A stretch of DNA of 64,000 nt from Fictibacillus fluitans. GTDB taxonomy: Bacteria > Bacillota > Bacilli > Bacillales > Fictibacillaceae. The DNA lies in NCBI RefSeq assembly GCF_030418125.1, contig NZ_JAUHTR010000017.1, positions 1 through 64,000 of the forward strand, given 5' to 3'. Within the stretch, counting starts at the first letter, position 1. Every line of letters starts with the position of its first letter. The notes beneath the pieces are model-generated. The model was not told the origin of the DNA, ran no database searches, and saw only the letters and a program-made list of their open reading frames with translations. This document shows positions 20,351 to 32,562 of the stretch, one piece after another. The position numbers and the translations under genes are program-made.

Positions 20351-21770
20351 ACTGCTCACCATCCCTCGAACCAGATTGAAACTTCCGAACGTCTGTGAAC
20401 TTTCCTTCGATGGCAGCTGCTGCCGCCATTTCAGGACTGACCAGATGCGTTCTTGCTCCTTTGCCCTGTCTGCCTTCAAAGTTCCGGTTGGAAGTAGAAG
20501 CACACCTTTCACCTTCGGGGACGATATCCGGATTCATCCCCAGACACATGGAACATCCTGAATCACGCCAATCAAAACCAGCTTCCTGAAAAACAAGATG
20601 GAGGCCTTCCTGCTCTGCTTTTACCTTGACTTGCTGTGAGCCCGGAACCACGATGGCCTGAACGGCACCGTGAACCTTTTTTCCCTTAACCACTTTTGCA
20701 GCAGCACGTAAATCACTGATTCTGGAGTTGGTACAGGATCCAATAAACACATGCTGGACAGGTACTTCAGTCAGAGATTGCCCCGGGTTTAAACCCATGT
20801 ATTGAAGTGCTTTCTGCAAGGCTTCCTTTTCTTGCTGTGTTTGTTCATTCGTATAGGAAGGGACATTTCCGGAAATCCCAACACCCATGGAGGGGTTGGT
20901 TCCCCAGGTAACCATCGGCTCCACTTCGGCGGCATTTATTTCAATCACTTTATCGTATTTCGCATCCGCGTCGGAACAAAGTGCGCTCCACTCTTTCATT
21001 TTTTCTTCAAACTGTTCACCTTGAGGAGCATATTTGCGGCCTTTAATATATTCAAAGGTCGTCTCGTCAGGCGCAACCAATCCGGCTTTTGCCCCTGCTT
21101 CAATCGACATGTTGCACAATGTCATGCGTTCTTCCATGGTAAAACTGCGGACTGTTTCTCCAGTGAATTCAATGACATGGCCTGCACCTGCGTTAGTGCC
21201 ATATTGAGCAATCAATGCAAGAATAATATCTTTAGCCGTTACTCCAAAACCACGTTTGCCCTCTATATTTACTTTTAGCTGCTTTGGTTTTTGCTGCCAT
21301 AGGGTCTGTGTGGCCAAAACATGCTCCACTTCACTCGTCCCGATCCCAAAGGCAAGAGCACCGAATGCTCCATGAGTGGATGTATGACTGTCTCCGCAAA
21401 CGATGGTTTTCCCTGGCAATGTCAACCCAAGTTCCGGTCCAATGACATGGACAATTCCCTGGTGCTCGGATTCAAGTCCTTCCAGATGGATGCCATACTC
21501 CTTGCAGTTTTGTTCAAGCGTCTGAATCTGCTTCAATGCAATGCTGTCATCGATCACAAACCGGTTTTTAGTCGGAATATTATGATCCATGGTGGCAAAG
21601 CAAAGGTCCGGTCTTCTTACCGGCCGGTTTTTTTCCCGCAGGCCGGCAAAGGCCTGCGGAGATGTCACTTCATGAAGAAGATGCAAATCAATGTACAAAA
21701 GACCGGGTTTGTTATCCTCTTGCATGACGGTATGTTTTTCCCAAACTTTATCTATAATGGTTTTTGCCAT
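20337..21770 (-). CDS. leuC: 3-isopropylmalate dehydratase large subunit
   Basis: Aconitase-like [4Fe-4S] subunit that converts 2- to 3-isopropylmalate with LeuD. The cluster ligands are in GSCTNSR and [12 protein letters not shown]; the N-terminus has [21 protein letters not shown] 21770 (477 aa) is chosen because AAGGAGG lies 8 nt upstream and the sequence begins like other LeuC proteins. Confidence 0.97.
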   Translation of the reverse strand: MAKTIIDKVWEKHTVMQEDNKPGLLYIDLHLLHEVTSPQAFAGLREKNRPVRRPDLCFATMDHNIPTKNRFVIDDSIALKQIQTLEQNCKEYGIHLEGLESEHQGIVHVIGPELGLTLPGKTIVCGDSHTSTHGAFGALAFGIGTSEVEHVLATQTLWQQKPKQLKVNIEGKRGFGVTAKDIILALIAQYGTNAGAGHVIEFTGETVRSFTMEERMTLCNMSIEAGAKAGLVAPDETTFEYIKGRKYAPQGEQFEEKMKEWSALCSDADAKYDKVIEINAAEVEPMVTWGTNPSMGVGISGNVPSYTNEQTQQEKEALQKALQYMGLNPGQSLTEVPVQHVFIGSCTNSRISDLRAAAKVVKGKKVHGAVQAIVVPGSQQVKVKAEQEGLHLVFQEAGFDWRDSGCSMCLGMNPDIVPEGERCASTSNRNFEGRQGKGARTHLVSPEMAAAAAIEGKFTDVRKFQSGSRDGEQYARI

Positions 21771-21783
21771 TTCATCTTCCTCC

Positions 21784-22881
21784 TTACACATAAACTTCAA
21801 GCAGTGTGGCGGTTGCTGCATTTTCATCCAATCGATAGATCAATTGATCCACGATTTCATCGGTTGTAGAAATTCTTCCTTTTTTGCTTTCAATATCTCT
21901 GGTTCGATAATTAGCGTTCAATACTTCCTGAACGGCCATTTCAATCGCGTCCGCTTCATCGTTCATATGGAAAGAATGTCTGAGCATCATGGCAGTTGAC
22001 AGGACCATGCCCAGTGGATTGGCTGCATTCTTGCCGGCAATGTCAGGCGCTGATCCATGTACAGGCTCATAAAGCCCCGGACCGTCCTCACTTACCGAAG
22101 CCGATGCCAGCATACCCAGGGAACCTGTAATCATAGATGCTTCGTCAGATAAAATGTCTCCAAACATATTCTCTGTCACAATAACATCAAACTGACCGGG
22201 ATTTCTGACAAGCTGCATCGCGGCATTATCAACCAGCATATGCTCCACTTCCACCTCCGGAAAGCTCTCCGCCATCTCGTTGACCACGTCCCTCCAAAGC
22301 TTGCTTGATTCAAGGACGTTGGCCTTATCCACAGAAGTCAATTTACCGCTGCGGGATGCTGCAATTTCAAAAGCCTTTTTTACCACTCGTTCGATTTCAT
22401 TGCTGTGATAATACAGTGTGTCCACCGCTTCTTCGTTTCCTGTTCTGCCTTTTGGCTGGGCAAAATACAGTCCGCCTGTCAGCTCTCTTACAAAAATCAG
22501 GTCAACGTTTTCAATGAGCTCCGGTTTAAGCGGGGAGATATCAGCAAGGGGGGCGAATGCTTTTACCGGCCTAAGGTTGGCAAAAACATTCAATTCCTTG
22601 CGAATTTGAAGCAGACCCTGCTCAGGGCGTTTATCCATCCCGTCCCATTTCGGACCGCCTACCGCTCCAAGTAAAATGGCATCACTTTTTAAGCATTGTT
22701 CCAGCGTTTCAGAGGGTAATGGAAGTCCTGTCTCATCAATGGCTTTACCGCCAATCGGCATTTCTGTCACATTAAATTGATGGCCATAGCGGGCTTCTAC
22801 TGCTTTGAGGACACGCAAAGCCCCTTTCATCACTTCCGGTCCGATACCGTCACCCGGCAAGACTGTAATTGTTTTTTCCAT
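21784..22881 (-). CDS. leuB: 3-isopropylmalate dehydrogenase
   Basis: NAD-dependent oxidative decarboxylase of leucine synthesis. 365 aa with [10 protein letters not shown] at the N-terminus, the substrate Arg region LRPVKAF and [10 protein letters not shown], the metal-binding Asp in [11 protein letters not shown], and the NAD-binding [13 protein letters not shown]. 21 nt after leuA, with a GAGGAGGGG ribosome site. Confidence 0.97.
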   Translation of the reverse strand: MEKTITVLPGDGIGPEVMKGALRVLKAVEARYGHQFNVTEMPIGGKAIDETGLPLPSETLEQCLKSDAILLGAVGGPKWDGMDKRPEQGLLQIRKELNVFANLRPVKAFAPLADISPLKPELIENVDLIFVRELTGGLYFAQPKGRTGNEEAVDTLYYHSNEIERVVKKAFEIAASRSGKLTSVDKANVLESSKLWRDVVNEMAESFPEVEVEHMLVDNAAMQLVRNPGQFDVIVTENMFGDILSDEASMITGSLGMLASASVSEDGPGLYEPVHGSAPDIAGKNAANPLGMVLSTAMMLRHSFHMNDEADAIEMAVQEVLNANYRTRDIESKKGRISTTDEIVDQLIYRLDENAATATLLEVYV

Positions 22882-22902
22882 CTTGACCCCTCCTCATTAG
22901 AT

Positions 22903-25465
<2,563 letters not shown>

Positions 25466-25484
25466 TCATCTCTCCTCAATAATA

Positions 25485-25511
25485 GTTGGTTTTGTTGGTT
25501 TTGTTGGTTTT
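25485..25511. repeat. Three perfect 9-bp tandem repeats between ilvH and ilvC
   Basis: Three copies of GTTGGTTTT (AAAACCAAC in the transcript) in the 61-bp gap between the ilvH stop and the ilvC ribosome site. Probably a slippage repeat; it gives an unstructured leader for ilvC. Confidence 0.9.
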
Positions 25512-25523
25512 ATAGTTTTAGAT

Positions 25524-26042
25524 TTAAATAATAGAAAACTGATTCAGATTGTAGACCGTTTTTTGTGTGCCCCGAGGCATGGCTGTAAGGCCTGTTCTCG
25601 AGATTTCTTTAATGCCATACGGTCTGAGCAGTTCGATAATAGCTTCAACCTTGTCATTGTCGCCCGTCACTTCAATGGTGACATTCTCCAGGCTGACATC
25701 GATGATGCTTGCCCTGAAAGGCTCAATGATCACTTTGATCTCACTGCGGGTTTCCGGAGTGGTGATCACCTTAATCAAGGCCAGCTCCCTTGCAACAAGT
25801 GCCATTTCCGTCAAATCCTTCACCTTTAGCACATCAATTTGCTTGTGAAGTTGTTTCAGGAGCTGTTCAAGCTTCCTGTCATCCTCCACCTGAACAACGA
25901 TTGTGATCTTTGAGATGGATGGTTCATCGGAATGACCGACCGTGATGCTTTCGATGTTAAATTGCCGTTTGGTCATTAATCCTGTCAGCCGGTTGAGTAC
26001 CCCGCTCCGATTTAATACTGTGGCGGTTATGATGCGCCTCAT
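25524..26042 (-). CDS. ilvH: Acetolactate synthase regulatory (small) subunit
   Basis: 172-aa ACT-domain subunit that confers valine feedback control on IlvB. N-terminal ACT domain ([20 protein letters not shown]), then the C-terminal ALS small-subunit domain. The ATG overlaps the ilvB stop by 4 nt, which fits stoichiometric coupling. Confidence 0.96.
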   Translation of the reverse strand: MRRIITATVLNRSGVLNRLTGLMTKRQFNIESITVGHSDEPSISKITIVVQVEDDRKLEQLLKQLHKQIDVLKVKDLTEMALVARELALIKVITTPETRSEIKVIIEPFRASIIDVSLENVTIEVTGDNDKVEAIIELLRPYGIKEISRTGLTAMPRGTQKTVYNLNQFSII

Positions 26043-27757
26043 GGTTTCACCCCAATCATTTGATGAATTCCCTTGCCGGGTGCAATCATCGGATAAACAT
26101 TTTCATCTGATGCGACTCTGCAGTCCAGCAAGTATGGTGCTTTGGAATCGAGCGCTTCGGCAAATTTGGCCCGCGCATCTTCTTCGGTCGTAACCGATGC
26201 GGCTTCAATTCCGTAGGCGGCAGCCAGTTTTACAAAGTCCGGCTGGACCGGAAGCAAGGATTCTGAATAGCGTTCTTCGTAGAAGATTTCCTGCCACTGC
26301 CTCACCATTCCCAGCGATTGATTGTTAACGATGACAATGATTACCGGAAGCTTCATTTCCTGTAAAACCGAGAGCTCCTGAAGGGTCATCTGAAACCCTC
26401 CATCCCCTGTTACCGCTACTACCGGAAGCTCTGGTTTGCCGATTTTGGCTCCGATTGCCGCCGGAAAACCAAATCCCATTGTTCCGAGTCCCCCTGAAGT
26501 TACCCAGCGGTTCGGTTTAGCAAATCCGTAATATTGAGCCGTCCACATTTGATGCTGGCCAACGTCCGTTGTAACAATGGCTTCTCCATTTGTTTCCTCA
26601 TGGATGATTTCTAGCAGACGCTGGGGCTTCAGTACCTCACCTTCGTTTTTGTACCAAAGCGGGTAAGTGTTTTTAAGTTCCGCCAATTGGTACACCCATT
26701 CTGCCGTGTCCCCTGACGTCGGGCTCTCACGGAGCAAAGCGGCCGCTGTATGTTTTGCACAGCCTACAATAGGAATAAGTGTTTCAACATTTTTTCCGAT
26801 CTCAGCCGGATCGATATCGATATGGGCAACAGTCGCTTTTGGAGCAAAGTGAGCGAGGTTGCCTGTAAGGCGGTCATCGAATCGGGCTCCAATATTTATC
26901 AAAAGGTCACATTCATGCAGAGCTGTATTTGATGCATACGTCCCATGCATTCCGGCCATTCCCAGGAAGAGCGGATGGTCCGCCGGAAAGCTTCCCAATC
27001 CCAGAAGGGTATTAGTGACAGGAATTCTATGCTGCTCGGCCAATGCCAAAATCTCTTCCTCGGCTTTGGCAAACAAAACACCGGCTCCAGCCAGGATAAC
27101 AGGTTTCTTTGCCTGCACGATGGCATCTGCCAAACGCTTAACTTGAAGCAGGTTCGGCATTGTGGTTGGCTGATATCCCGGAAGATCAACTTCATTGGCT
27201 GGTTTGTACGAACCGATTGAGGTAGAGATATCTTTAGGAATATCAACCAGTACAGGACCGGGCCGTCCGGTCTGGGCAACGTGGAAGGCTTCCTTAATGA
27301 TTCCCGGCAGCTCTTCCACTTTCCTGACCTGGTAATTGTGCTTTGTGATCGGCATGGTAATTCCAACAATGTCCGCTTCCTGAAACGCATCTGTTCCAAT
27401 GACGGATGTAGCAACCTGGCCTGTGAAAATAACAAGCGGGAGTGAATCAATCATGGCATCTGCTATTCCGGTCACCAGATTCGTCGCGCCCGGCCCGGAA
27501 GTTGCGATTACGACACCAGCCCTTCCGGTAACTCTGGCAAAACCTTGAGCGGCGTGAATTGCTCCTTGTTCATGCCTTGTCAGAATATGTTTGATGTTCT
27601 TTTTGTACAGTGCATCATAAATGGGAAGGACGGCACCTCCGGGATATCCGAATAATACGTCAACCCCTTCTTTTTCCAGTGCCTCCATCAGCATATCGGC
27701 TCCAGACATTTTCAGGACTTTGCCTTTTTCTTCCTCGGCCACCCAGCTGGCTTTCAT
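26039..27757 (-). CDS. ilvB: Acetolactate synthase catalytic subunit
   Basis: TPP-, FAD- and Mg-dependent enzyme that joins two pyruvates, or pyruvate and 2-ketobutyrate. 572 aa with three TPP-enzyme domains: [15 protein letters not shown] and the catalytic Glu in [19 protein letters not shown] region; TPP motif [12 protein letters not shown] to IVNNQSLGM. The ATG at 27757 follows GGGAGG. A T-box leader lies immediately upstream. Confidence 0.97.
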   Translation of the reverse strand: MKASWVAEEEKGKVLKMSGADMLMEALEKEGVDVLFGYPGGAVLPIYDALYKKNIKHILTRHEQGAIHAAQGFARVTGRAGVVIATSGPGATNLVTGIADAMIDSLPLVIFTGQVATSVIGTDAFQEADIVGITMPITKHNYQVRKVEELPGIIKEAFHVAQTGRPGPVLVDIPKDISTSIGSYKPANEVDLPGYQPTTMPNLLQVKRLADAIVQAKKPVILAGAGVLFAKAEEEILALAEQHRIPVTNTLLGLGSFPADHPLFLGMAGMHGTYASNTALHECDLLINIGARFDDRLTGNLAHFAPKATVAHIDIDPAEIGKNVETLIPIVGCAKHTAAALLRESPTSGDTAEWVYQLAELKNTYPLWYKNEGEVLKPQRLLEIIHEETNGEAIVTTDVGQHQMWTAQYYGFAKPNRWVTSGGLGTMGFGFPAAIGAKIGKPELPVVAVTGDGGFQMTLQELSVLQEMKLPVIIVIVNNQSLGMVRQWQEIFYEERYSESLLPVQPDFVKLAAAYGIEAASVTTEEDARAKFAEALDSKAPYLLDCRVASDENVYPMIAPGKGIHQMIGVKP

Positions 27758-27782
27758 TTCTGATTCCTCCCTTATTTGGTCA

Positions 27783-28075
27783 AAATAAAAAGCCTATCCA
27801 CCCAAAATGACAGTGTGTATCCTGCCAAAGGGGTGAAAAGGCTTCTTTTCACGGTACCACCCTTCTTCGCGGCTATTTTCACAGCCGCCTCATGGATGAA
27901 AAAATCATCCGGTTTGATAACAAGTTAGCCATTAAAGAAACTGGTTAACTCGGCCTGGCCTACTGACACTTGGAATAGCGTGTTCGATCAGACACTCAGG
28001 GGTGAGATCCTGACAGGGTTATTACCGGCTCACAGCAACCCGGCTCTCTGTAAATAACCTTCTGTCATTCTTCCC
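27783..28075 (-). ncRNA. T-box riboswitch leader of ilvB (leucine type)
   Basis: tRNA-sensing leader of ~290 nt. The diagnostic T-box AAGGGTGGTACCGTG is on the minus strand at about 27852–27866. It is followed by terminator-type stems (GTGAAAAG/CTTTTCAC; AGCC..CACCC pairing GGGTG..GGCT with TTTTTATTTT). A long stem I with an AG-rich GAGAGCCGGG region lies at the 5' end. The triplet CTC at 28004–28006 is placed like the specifier, which would read tRNA-Leu, as in B. subtilis ilv-leu. The exact specifier needs folding. It controls ilvB-ilvH-ilvC-leuABCD but not ilvE-ilvD. Confidence 0.9.
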
Positions 28076-28119
28076 CTTCACAGATTTAGCGATGTTTAGT
28101 TTTTAGTCTTTAAATGATG

Positions 28120-29787
28120 TTATATTTTCAGAACTCCGCCAGTATTGGCTGAAGTAACAAGTTTGGCATAACGGGCAAGATACCCTGTTTTGATTTTAGG
28201 CTCCGGCTGCTGCCAATCTGCTTTTCTTTGTTCCAATTCTTCTTCACTGACCAGCAAGTTGATAGTTCGGTCGGGTAGATCGATTAAAATATGGTCGCCA
28301 TTTTCTATGAAAGCGATCGGTCCGCCCTCTGCAGCTTCCGGTGAGATATGACCGATTGAGATTCCTCTGGAAGCACCTGAGAATCGTCCGTCGGTAATCA
28401 ATGCAACCTTTGTGCTTAAGCCCATTCCGGCAATCGCGGAAGTCGGAGAAAGCATTTCCGGCATCCCCGGTCCGCCTTTTGGTCCTTCATAGCGGATAAC
28501 CACGACATGGCCTTCCTTGACTTTGCCGCTTTTAATTCCTTCCAGTGCCTCATCCTGGGATTCAAAGACAATCGCTTCTCCCTCAAAGTATTTGATGGAT
28601 GGATCCACGCCGCCAACCTTGATGACACAGCCATCAGGTGCCAGGTTCCCAAAAAGGATGGAAAGCCCTCCCACAGGGCTGTAGGCATTATCAGGATAAC
28701 GGATGACATCACTGTTAAGAATTTCAGCATCTTCCACATTTTCAAACAATGTTTTGCCTGTGACAGTAATTCTGTCACGGTGAATGGCCCCGTCCATGAG
28801 ACCCAGCTGTTTGATAATGGCACTGACTCCTCCGGCTTCATGAACATCCTGCATGGTGTAGTCTGATGCAGGGCTTATTTTGGAGAGGTATGGCACTCTT
28901 TCAGCAACTTCATTGATTCGTTTAAGGTCATACTCAATACCAGCCTCATGTGCAATGGCCAGCATGTGAAGGACTGTGTTCGTTGAACCTCCCATGGCCA
29001 TGTCGAGAGCAAACGCATCATCGATTGCTTCTTTTGTGATAATGTCTCTCGGCCGGATATCCCGATTAACCTGATCCATCAGATGGAATGCTGCGTCTTT
29101 ATACAGCTTATCGCGTTCCTGGGAGGTAGCTACAAGCGTTCCATTCCCCGGAAGCGTGATGCCGAGCATTTCCATGATGGAGTTCATGCTGTTTGCGGTG
29201 AACATTCCTGAACAGGATCCGCAGGTCGGACAGGCACTTGTCTCAAGCTCCAAGAGCTCTTCACGCGACATTTTGCCTGACAGGTGGGAACCTACTCCTT
29301 CAAACACCGAAACAAGTGAAAGGGATTTCCCGGCGGAAGACTTACCGGCTTCCATTGGACCACCGGAGACGAATACAGCCGGCACGTTGGTTCTGACCGC
29401 TCCCATCAGCATTCCCGGTGTAATCTTGTCACAGTTGGGAATGTAAAATACTCCGTCAAACCAGTGGGCGTTGATTACCGTCTCAGCTGAATCCGCGATA
29501 ATTTCCCGGCTTGGAAGGGAATAGCGCATCCCGATGTGGCCCATGGCAATTCCATCATCAACTCCGATTGTGTTGAATTCAAATGGAACACCGCCCGCTT
29601 CGCGAATCGCCTGTTTTACTTTTTCCCCTACTTTATTGAGGTGCATATGGCCCGGGATGATATCCACATAGGAATTACAGACCCCAATAAATGGTTTGTT
29701 CATATCCTCTTCTTTTACTCCGGCCGCATGAAGCAAGCTTCGGTGAGGCGCCCGGTCAATTCCGCTTTTTATCATGTTACTGCGCAT
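28120..29787 (-). CDS. ilvD: Dihydroxy-acid dehydratase
   Basis: Iron-sulfur dehydratase that makes the 2-keto acids of valine and isoleucine. 555 aa; cluster Cys residues in [17 protein letters not shown] and [12 protein letters not shown]. The start is ATG 29787, 7 nt after AGGAG; the ATG at 29796 touches that ribosome site. Unlike B. subtilis, where ilvD is elsewhere, it lies upstream of ilvB and outside the T-box unit. Confidence 0.96.
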   Translation of the reverse strand: MRSNMIKSGIDRAPHRSLLHAAGVKEEDMNKPFIGVCNSYVDIIPGHMHLNKVGEKVKQAIREAGGVPFEFNTIGVDDGIAMGHIGMRYSLPSREIIADSAETVINAHWFDGVFYIPNCDKITPGMLMGAVRTNVPAVFVSGGPMEAGKSSAGKSLSLVSVFEGVGSHLSGKMSREELLELETSACPTCGSCSGMFTANSMNSIMEMLGITLPGNGTLVATSQERDKLYKDAAFHLMDQVNRDIRPRDIITKEAIDDAFALDMAMGGSTNTVLHMLAIAHEAGIEYDLKRINEVAERVPYLSKISPASDYTMQDVHEAGGVSAIIKQLGLMDGAIHRDRITVTGKTLFENVEDAEILNSDVIRYPDNAYSPVGGLSILFGNLAPDGCVIKVGGVDPSIKYFEGEAIVFESQDEALEGIKSGKVKEGHVVVIRYEGPKGGPGMPEMLSPTSAIAGMGLSTKVALITDGRFSGASRGISIGHISPEAAEGGPIAFIENGDHILIDLPDRTINLLVSEEELEQRKADWQQPEPKIKTGYLARYAKLVTSANTGGVLKI

Positions 29788-29813
29788 ATATGACATCTCC
29801 TGTTACAAATTGA

Positions 29814-30719
29814 TTATCCTGCTTGTACGTTGGTTGATTTGGAATAAACCTTGACTCCTTCTTCAACCACTCTTTTTCTGAAAGCTTCCAAAAGGGTATT
29901 GGTGTGTTTTCCTGGAACGCCTTCTCCGATTACTCTTCCGTCCACCTTAATGACAGCAATAACCTCTGCTGCCGTCCCAGTAAGGAATACTTCATCAGCC
30001 ACATAGACATCGTGCCGTGTAAACGGTTCTTCAGACACTTTATAGCCAAGTTCAACGCCAATTTCTATGATGGCATTTCTTGTTATTCCTTCGAGAGCCC
30101 CCAGGTAACCCGGAGGTGTTTTTATGCTGTTTCCTTTAACGATGAAAACATTATCTGCAGAGCCTTCCGCCACATAACCCTGATCGTTCAGCATCAAGGC
30201 TTCGCTTACACCGGCCAGATTGGCTTCAATTTTAACCAGAATATTGTTTAAATAATTGAGTGATTTAACTTTCGGGCTGAGCACGTCCGCTCTATTCCGC
30301 CGGCTCGCTACCGTCACGATTTCAATTCCCGTTTCATAAAGCTTCTTCGGGAAAAGCGCAAGCTGTTCTGCGATGACAATAACCCCCGGCTTTTCACAGG
30401 TAAACGGATCCAGTCCAAGATTTCCCCGTCCCCGTGATATCACTAAGCGAATGTAGGCATCACGATATTGGTTTTTTTGGAGCGTCTCAATAATAATCTG
30501 GGTTAGCTCCTCTTTCGTGTGTGGAATAGTTAACATGATGGACTGAGCTGATTCGTAAAGACGCTGCAGATGTTCATCCAGTCGATAAACATTTCCGTTG
30601 TAGACGCGAATGCCTTCAAACACCCCATCTCCATATAGAAACCCATGGTCATAAACAGAGATTTTGGCATCTTCTTTTAAGACGAACTCACCGTCTACGT
30701 AAACCCATTGTTCTAACAT
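29814..30719 (-). CDS. ilvE: Branched-chain amino acid aminotransferase
   Basis: Class IV PLP aminotransferase that carries out the last step of Leu/Ile/Val synthesis. 301 aa with VYDHGFLYGDGVFEGIR, the PLP Lys region KSLNYLNNILVKIEA, and EGSADNVFIV. First gene of the cluster, 27 nt before ilvD, AAGGAGG ribosome site. Confidence 0.96.
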   Translation of the reverse strand: MLEQWVYVDGEFVLKEDAKISVYDHGFLYGDGVFEGIRVYNGNVYRLDEHLQRLYESAQSIMLTIPHTKEELTQIIIETLQKNQYRDAYIRLVISRGRGNLGLDPFTCEKPGVIVIAEQLALFPKKLYETGIEIVTVASRRNRADVLSPKVKSLNYLNNILVKIEANLAGVSEALMLNDQGYVAEGSADNVFIVKGNSIKTPPGYLGALEGITRNAIIEIGVELGYKVSEEPFTRHDVYVADEVFLTGTAAEVIAVIKVDGRVIGEGVPGKHTNTLLEAFRKRVVEEGVKVYSKSTNVQAG

Positions 30720-30744
30720 CGTGATCCTCCTTTTCCTTAGTAGT

Positions 30745-30778
30745 AATTGTTCGAATATTTTAATTTAATCTGATAATT
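30745..30778. promoter_or_regulatory. Two overlapping CodY-like motifs before ilvE
   Basis: AATTGTTCGAATATT (30745–30759) and TTTAATCTGATAATT (30764–30778) resemble the CodY consensus AATTTTCWGAAAATT with about four and five mismatches. They cover the start of the proposed ilvE transcript. CodY control of ilv-leu is established in B. subtilis; these particular sites are tentative. Confidence 0.35.
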
Positions 30779-30785
30779 GTTGATT

Positions 30786-30814
30786 ATGTTACGCCCCTTT
30801 TGGACGCAGGTCAA
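30786..30814 (-). promoter_or_regulatory. Candidate ilvE promoter
   Basis: TTGACC (30809–30814), 17-nt spacer, TAACAT (30786–30791) on the minus strand, about 65 nt before the ilvE ATG, with two cre-like sites upstream. Confidence 0.55.
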
Positions 30815-30860
30815 CCACCTTTTTTAAAAAAGTGTAATTTTTCTGTTTATTCAGATTTCT

Positions 30861-30874
30861 TGTATGCGCTTACA
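30861..30874. promoter_or_regulatory. cre-like CcpA site, ilvE-proximal
   Basis: Minus strand TGTAAGCGCATACA matches the cre consensus TGWAANCGNTNWCA at all fixed positions but one. It is centred about 90 nt upstream of the proposed ilvE start, a place that suits activation, as CcpA does for ilv-leu in B. subtilis. Confidence 0.6.
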
Positions 30875-30924
30875 TTATTGCTGTGCATGAAATGGCGCTA
30901 TAACCGTGTAGTTTGTAAACATTT

Positions 30925-30938
30925 TTAAAGCGCTTACA
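30925..30938. promoter_or_regulatory. cre-like CcpA site, distal
   Basis: Minus strand TGTAAGCGCTTTAA matches cre with one mismatch and has the palindromic core AAGCGCTT. It lies 64 bp from the proximal site, centre to centre, about six helical turns. Confidence 0.6.
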
Positions 30939-30966
30939 AAGAAAGTAAGTTACTTAGTAATTTACG

Positions 30967-31000
30967 CAAAAAAAGACACCCTTTTTATAAAAGGTGTCTT
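30967..31000 (-). terminator. Terminator after the tRNA genes
   Basis: Stem AAGACACC / GGTGTCTT followed on the minus strand by seven T; lies 17 nt after tRNA-Arg. Confidence 0.85.
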
Positions 31001-31016
31001 GAGTATGTAAGTAAAG

Positions 31017-31093
31017 TGGCGTCCCAGGAGAGATTCGAACTCCCGACCGTACGCTTAGAAGGCGTATGCTCTATCCGGCTGAGCTACTGGGAC
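31017..31093 (-). tRNA. tRNA-Arg (anticodon UCU)
   Basis: 77-nt cloverleaf with encoded CCA. Acceptor GTCCCAG/CTGGGAC, D-arm AGCTCAGCCGGATAGAGC, anticodon stem TACGC/GCGTA with loop CTTCTAA (anticodon TCT, reading AGA), and T-loop GTTCGAATC. Confidence 0.95.
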
Positions 31094-31167
31094 ATATGTA
31101 TTTTAGAGCCCTTTCCGCCTGGCAGTGCAACTTCATGCTACTGCAAAGCGCTGCGGGCACACAGGTT

Positions 31168-31185
31168 GTTTTCCTCGGGGAAAAC
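31168..31185. other. Hairpin between the two tRNA genes
   Basis: GTTTTCC/GGAAAAC stem with a TCGG loop in the 177-nt spacer between tRNA-Gly and tRNA-Arg. No T-tract follows. The spacer has no ORF with a ribosome site and no second promoter that I can see. It may be a processing signal. Confidence 0.4.
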
Positions 31186-31270
31186 GTATGATCAATCACT
31201 AATTGACTTTTCCTGTTCCGTAAAAAAAGTCTTGCCTTTTCATTTCCATTGCGACGTGAGAAATAGCAAA

Positions 31271-31344
31271 TGGAGCGGGTGATGAGAATCGAACTCACGA
31301 CCAGAGCTTGGAAGGCTCTTGTTTTACCACTAAACTACACCCGC
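31271..31344 (-). tRNA. tRNA-Gly (anticodon UCC)
   Basis: 74-nt cloverleaf with encoded CCA. Acceptor GCGGGTG/CACCCGC, D-arm with TAGTTTAGTGGTAAAA, anticodon stem AGAGC/GCTCT with loop CTTCCAA (anticodon TCC), and T-loop GTTCGATTC. Confidence 0.95.
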
Positions 31345-31383
31345 ATGTTTGATTAGGATGTCACTGCATCAGCGACATTAGTA

Positions 31384-31412
31384 AATATACTACACCTTTT
31401 TAATTATGTCAA
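31384..31412 (-). promoter_or_regulatory. Strong tRNA promoter
   Basis: TTGACA (31407–31412), 17-nt spacer, TATATT (31384–31389) on the minus strand, about 40 nt before tRNA-Gly: a near-consensus sigma-A promoter. Confidence 0.8.
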
Positions 31413-31419
31413 CAACTTT

Positions 31420-31439
31420 TGGGGAGAAAAATCTCCCCA
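31420..31439 (-). terminator. Hairpin after ysnB, possible terminator
   Basis: Perfect TGGGGAGA / TCTCCCCA stem with a short A/T loop, 3 nt after the ysnB stop. It lacks the usual T-tract (AAAAGTTG follows) and abuts the tRNA promoter. Confidence 0.45.
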
Positions 31440-31442
31440 TTA

Positions 31443-31958
31443 CTAATTCAGTTGAAATTCCCTTCTAAGGTCACTTACTTCCTGTCCTTCAAGATCTAAA
31501 AAGGAGACGGTGACTGAGGTTCCTTGCACTTCACACAGTGCATATGTCTTCTCAAAACGTTCCCTCGGCATTCTGATACTGCCTGGGTTGATATACACGT
31601 GGCCGTTCTGTTCAAAGCAATGTGCAGTATGCGAATGGCCAAAACATGCAATTTTGGCTCCGGTTTCTTCTGTGCGGTAGGTCAGGGATACAAGTGACAT
31701 TTTTACATCTATTAAATGTCCATGTGTGACATAAAACACGGTATCTCCGATCAATTCGATGACTTCTGTGGGAAGATCCGGTGCAGCAAAGTCCATATTT
31801 CCCTTCACAGTGATAAAATCTTTCAGCTCAGGGGAATCAGAGGTGAGTTCGGAGTCCCCGCAATGAATCATGGCCTCCACTTCATGGCGGTGCCGTTCCT
31901 TTATCAGTTCAAGTTCTTTTTTGTATCCATGGCTGTCACTCACAATTAGTACTTTCAC
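31443..31958 (-). CDS. ysnB: YfcE/MJ0936-type metallophosphoesterase YsnB
   Basis: 171-aa calcineurin-fold phosphoesterase with all metal motifs: DSHG (residues 8–11), HCGD, GNMD, THGH and GHSH. Physiological substrate not known. GTG start after AGGAGG. Last gene of the rph-rdgB-ysnB set, as in B. subtilis. Confidence 0.93.
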   Translation of the reverse strand: MKVLIVSDSHGYKKELELIKERHRHEVEAMIHCGDSELTSDSPELKDFITVKGNMDFAAPDLPTEVIELIGDTVFYVTHGHLIDVKMSLVSLTYRTEETGAKIACFGHSHTAHCFEQNGHVYINPGSIRMPRERFEKTYALCEVQGTSVTVSFLDLEGQEVSDLRREFQLN

Positions 31959-31971
31959 GGTTGGCTACCTC

Positions 31972-32562
31972 CTAAAACAGCAGATGCATCTGGTCTTTAA
32001 GCTTGGCCAATGCTTTTGCACGATGGCTGATTTTGTTTTTTTCCTCTTTTGTAAGCTCCGCCATTGTGTTGGATGTCCCTTTAACGATAAAAATCGGATC
32101 ATACCCAAACCCATGGCTTCCTGTTTTTTTATAGGCAATGCTTCCCTCACAATGGCCTTCAACAATCACCGTTTCCTTACCAGGCCTGGCCACAGCCAAA
32201 GCACAAACAAACCTTGCCATCCGCTCCTCATCCGGAACGCTGCGCATTTCATTCAGTACCTTGTCCATATTTTTGTTATCGTCTTTTTCTATTCCCGCAT
32301 AACGGGCGGAAAAAACACCAGGTCTTCCGCCGAGCGCATCAATAACAAGACCGGAATCATCTGAGATCACCGGCAATTCATATAGATTTGCAATTTCTTC
32401 TGCTTTGAGACGGGCATTTTCGGCAAAAGTGGTGCCTGTTTCTTCAACTTCTGGTGCGTCTTTTACATCCAGCAAAGAAGAAACCTCAATACCCATTTCT
32501 GCAAACATGAATTGAAACTCTTTGGCTTTTCCTGCATTTTTTGTCGCAATCAGAACTTTCAT
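31972..32562 (-). CDS. rdgB: dITP/XTP pyrophosphatase (HAM1/RdgB family, YsnA)
   Basis: Removes non-canonical purine nucleoside triphosphates from the pool. 196 aa with [12 protein letters not shown] at the N-terminus, [22 protein letters not shown], and FGYDPIF near the C-terminus. Overlaps rph by 4 nt. Confidence 0.95.
   Translation of the reverse strand: MKVLIATKNAGKAKEFQFMFAEMGIEVSSLLDVKDAPEVEETGTTFAENARLKAEEIANLYELPVISDDSGLVIDALGGRPGVFSARYAGIEKDDNKNMDKVLNEMRSVPDEERMARFVCALAVARPGKETVIVEGHCEGSIAYKKTGSHGFGYDPIFIVKGTSNTMAELTKEEKNKISHRAKALAKLKDQMHLLF

Noticed and set aside
20351-20512. 54-codon N-terminal extension of leuD
   Set aside because: This is only leuC read in another frame; leuD homologues begin at the ATG at 20350.
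31017-31344. tRNA genes as an integration site of a genomic island
   Set aside because: No integrase, no repeated tRNA 3' end and normal core genes on both sides.
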